Source: Bacteroidales bacterium WCE2004
Lineage (GTDB): Bacteria; Bacteroidota; Bacteroidia; Bacteroidales; UBA932
Assembly (NCBI GenBank): GCA_900167895.1
Contig: FUZR01000001.1
Coordinates: 725,144 to 789,143, forward strand
Length of the DNA: 64,000 nucleotides
Reading direction: 5' to 3'
This document shows, one piece after another, positions 62,940 through 64,000 of the stretch (positions are counted from its first letter, which is position 1; the number at the start of each line of letters is the position of its first letter). The notes beneath the pieces were generated by a model, which saw nothing but the letters and a program-made list of their open reading frames with translations, had not been told where the DNA came from and did no database searches. A program made the position numbers and the translations under genes.

Positions 62940-63904
62940 ACTTGTCTGAATTGGTTATAACGGGCGATCTCGGCCAGATAGTCCCTGGCCGGGGTGTCCG
63001 GAAAAACATCCAGGGCGCTCACCGCACGGTCAATCCATTCCGAGAGGCGGCGGGCGGCCTTCCCGACCCCGTCGCGCTCCGCCACGAAGCGGCGGATCTC
63101 GTCGCAATGCTCCGGATGGGACGGGATCTCCCGCACCAGCGCCCGGATTTCCGCTTCGCGCGGGGAGCCCTTCAGGGCCTCCAGCAGCGGAAGCGTGATC
63201 TTCTGTTCTTTCAGGTCCACGCCGACCGGCTTGCCGAGCGTATCCGAGCCGGCATAGTCCAGGATGTCGTCCTTGATCTGGAAAGCGATGCCCAGCGCGG
63301 CGCCGTAGGCGATGGCCGCCGCCTGCTGCTCCGGATCGGCGTCGACCGACAGGGCCGCCGCCTCGGACGCCGCCACGAAGAGCGAGGCGGTCTTGCAATG
63401 GATGATCCGCAGGTAATCCGCCTCCTGCGTGTCGCAGGAAGAGGCCTTCTCCAGCTGGAGCATCTCGCCCTCGGCGAGGTCCGTCAGCGTCTTGGCAAAA
63501 GCCCGGATCATCGGGTCGCGGTGCTCCGTGTCCACGATCAGGCCCACGGCGCGGGCCAGCCAGTAGTCGCCCACCAGCACCGCCGGGCCGGGCCCGAGCA
63601 GGGCGCTCAGCGTGGGACGGCCGCGCCGCTCCGCGCTCTCGTCGGCCACGTCGTCGTGGATGAGGGTGGCGTTGTGCAGCAGCTCCGACGCCGCGGCACA
63701 GCAGATGCTGTCTCCGTTCGGAGCGGCGATCGCCCGGGCGATCAGCAGCGTGATCATCGGGCGGAGCTGCTTGCCGGAATTGGACAGGATCCGGTCGTTG
63801 GTATCTTTGAGCAGGTCGACATCGGAATGCAGCCGGTCCCGGATCAGGGCCAGCACACGGTCCCAATCCGCACCAAGGTATTCGATGATCTCCTGTCTGC
63901 TCAC
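62936..63904 (-). CDS. Polyprenyl synthetase (prenyl diphosphate synthase)
   Basis: Chain-elongating prenyltransferase that probably makes the side chain for menaquinone. The 322-residue protein has the first aspartate-rich motif DDVAD in LIHDDVADESAERRG and the second DDILD in FQIKDDILDYAG, with the GKQLRP region upstream. Product length cannot be read reliably. The start is a GTG at 63902-63904 that overlaps the TGA of the next upstream gene (GTGA). Confidence 0.92.
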   Translation of the reverse strand: MSRQEIIEYLGADWDRVLALIRDRLHSDVDLLKDTNDRILSNSGKQLRPMITLLIARAIAAPNGDSICCAAASELLHNATLIHDDVADESAERRGRPTLSALLGPGPAVLVGDYWLARAVGLIVDTEHRDPMIRAFAKTLTDLAEGEMLQLEKASSCDTQEADYLRIIHCKTASLFVAASEAAALSVDADPEQQAAAIAYGAALGIAFQIKDDILDYAGSDTLGKPVGVDLKEQKITLPLLEALKGSPREAEIRALVREIPSHPEHCDEIRRFVAERDGVGKAARRLSEWIDRAVSALDVFPDTPARDYLAEIARYNQFRQV

Positions 63905-64000
63905 AAAAGTTCTTTCACGGCCTCGACCGTCTCCGGGAAGCGGACCAGGTCGCGGGAAGCCGCGTCCATCATCCCCCGCTCCACATAGCGGTCGAGCTGA
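63901..64000 (-). CDS. C-terminal end of an unidentified protein
   Basis: Only the last 32 codons plus stop are in the window. The visible peptide (LDRYVERGMMD...FPETVEAVKELL) is not enough to assign a family. Its TGA overlaps the GTG start of the polyprenyl synthetase gene, so the operon continues to the right of the window. Confidence 0.6.
   Translation of the reverse strand, partial: QLDRYVERGMMDAASRDLVRFPETVEAVKELL

Overview
This window looks like a chromosome segment from an anaerobic, high-GC member of the Bacteroidota, most likely Bacteroidales. The evidence is: promoter-like boxes matching the Bacteroidota -7 consensus TAnnTTTG before almost every transcription unit; GldH, RicT/PSP1, a short PGDH with Lys in place of the catalytic His, an Rnf complex led by RseC, Nfn-type transhydrogenase subunits, two adjacent deoxynucleoside kinases and DUF1015; and almost no Shine-Dalgarno-like leaders. 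I cannot place it to family. The segment is dense housekeeping sequence. No gap exceeds about 150 bp, and I see no insertion sequence, prophage, CRISPR array, rRNA or integrase.

Layout. 1-8550 (minus): a DUF1015-recQ-dnaG-metG-sigma54 response regulator operon, mostly with overlapping or nearly touching genes; the last gene runs off the left edge. 8600-11267 (minus): yigZ-serC-serA, ending at a hairpin. 11308-11874 (plus): a pRiA4b ORF-3-like protein with an extremely acidic tail. 11930-16325 (minus): FKBP lipoprotein, ROK sugar kinase, FucP-like sugar transporter and two tandem deoxynucleoside kinases. 16395-19822: metallo-beta-lactamase hydrolase (plus), DUF486 membrane protein and PBP1C (minus). 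19848-24416 (plus): an alpha-2-macroglobulin lipoprotein, divergent from PBP1C. 24456-28153 (minus): uvrA plus a short nucleoside kinase. 28213-31343 (plus): EamA transporter, S41 protease, recO. 31412-35031 (minus): a two-gene ABC exporter, then a PfkB sugar/nucleoside kinase operon. 35074-37274 (plus): flippase-like membrane protein, asnA, tRNA-Arg(UCU). 37314-40531 (minus): nfnA-nfnB-yitT. 40608-48839 (minus): one long cdsZ-dnaB-rseC-rnfBCDGEA-ompW-like unit. 48886-51196 (minus): two M23 peptidases and a MerR regulator. 51304-56364 (minus): alaS and a single open frame joining an LptF/LptG permease to methionyl-tRNA formyltransferase. 56517-59332 (plus): a membrane polyferredoxin and a Tat-exported aldo/keto reductase. 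59327-64000 (minus): trmB-gldH-ricT-holB-polyprenyl synthetase and the end of one more gene.

How the genes work together. Redox energy conservation (Rnf, Nfn, polyferredoxin with an iron-sulfur reductase) fits an anaerobe that balances ferredoxin, NADH and NADPH. Envelope functions are frequent: PBP1C with A2M, M23 peptidases, LptF/G, GldH, flippase and polyprenyl synthetase. The rest is replication, repair and translation: RecQ, DnaG, DnaB, HolB, UvrA, RecO, MetG, AlaS, Fmt, TrmB.

Most notable observations: (1) the LptF/G-Fmt fusion with a REP-like repeat read in frame inside the Fmt part; (2) TAnnTTTG boxes at two distinct distances from start codons, one class only 4-9 nt away, which predicts leaderless mRNAs; (3) a polyferredoxin with a twin-arginine segment in its middle; (4) a nucleoside kinase lacking the usual N-terminal TGS half; (5) DUF1015 next to a serine pathway with no visible phosphoserine phosphatase.
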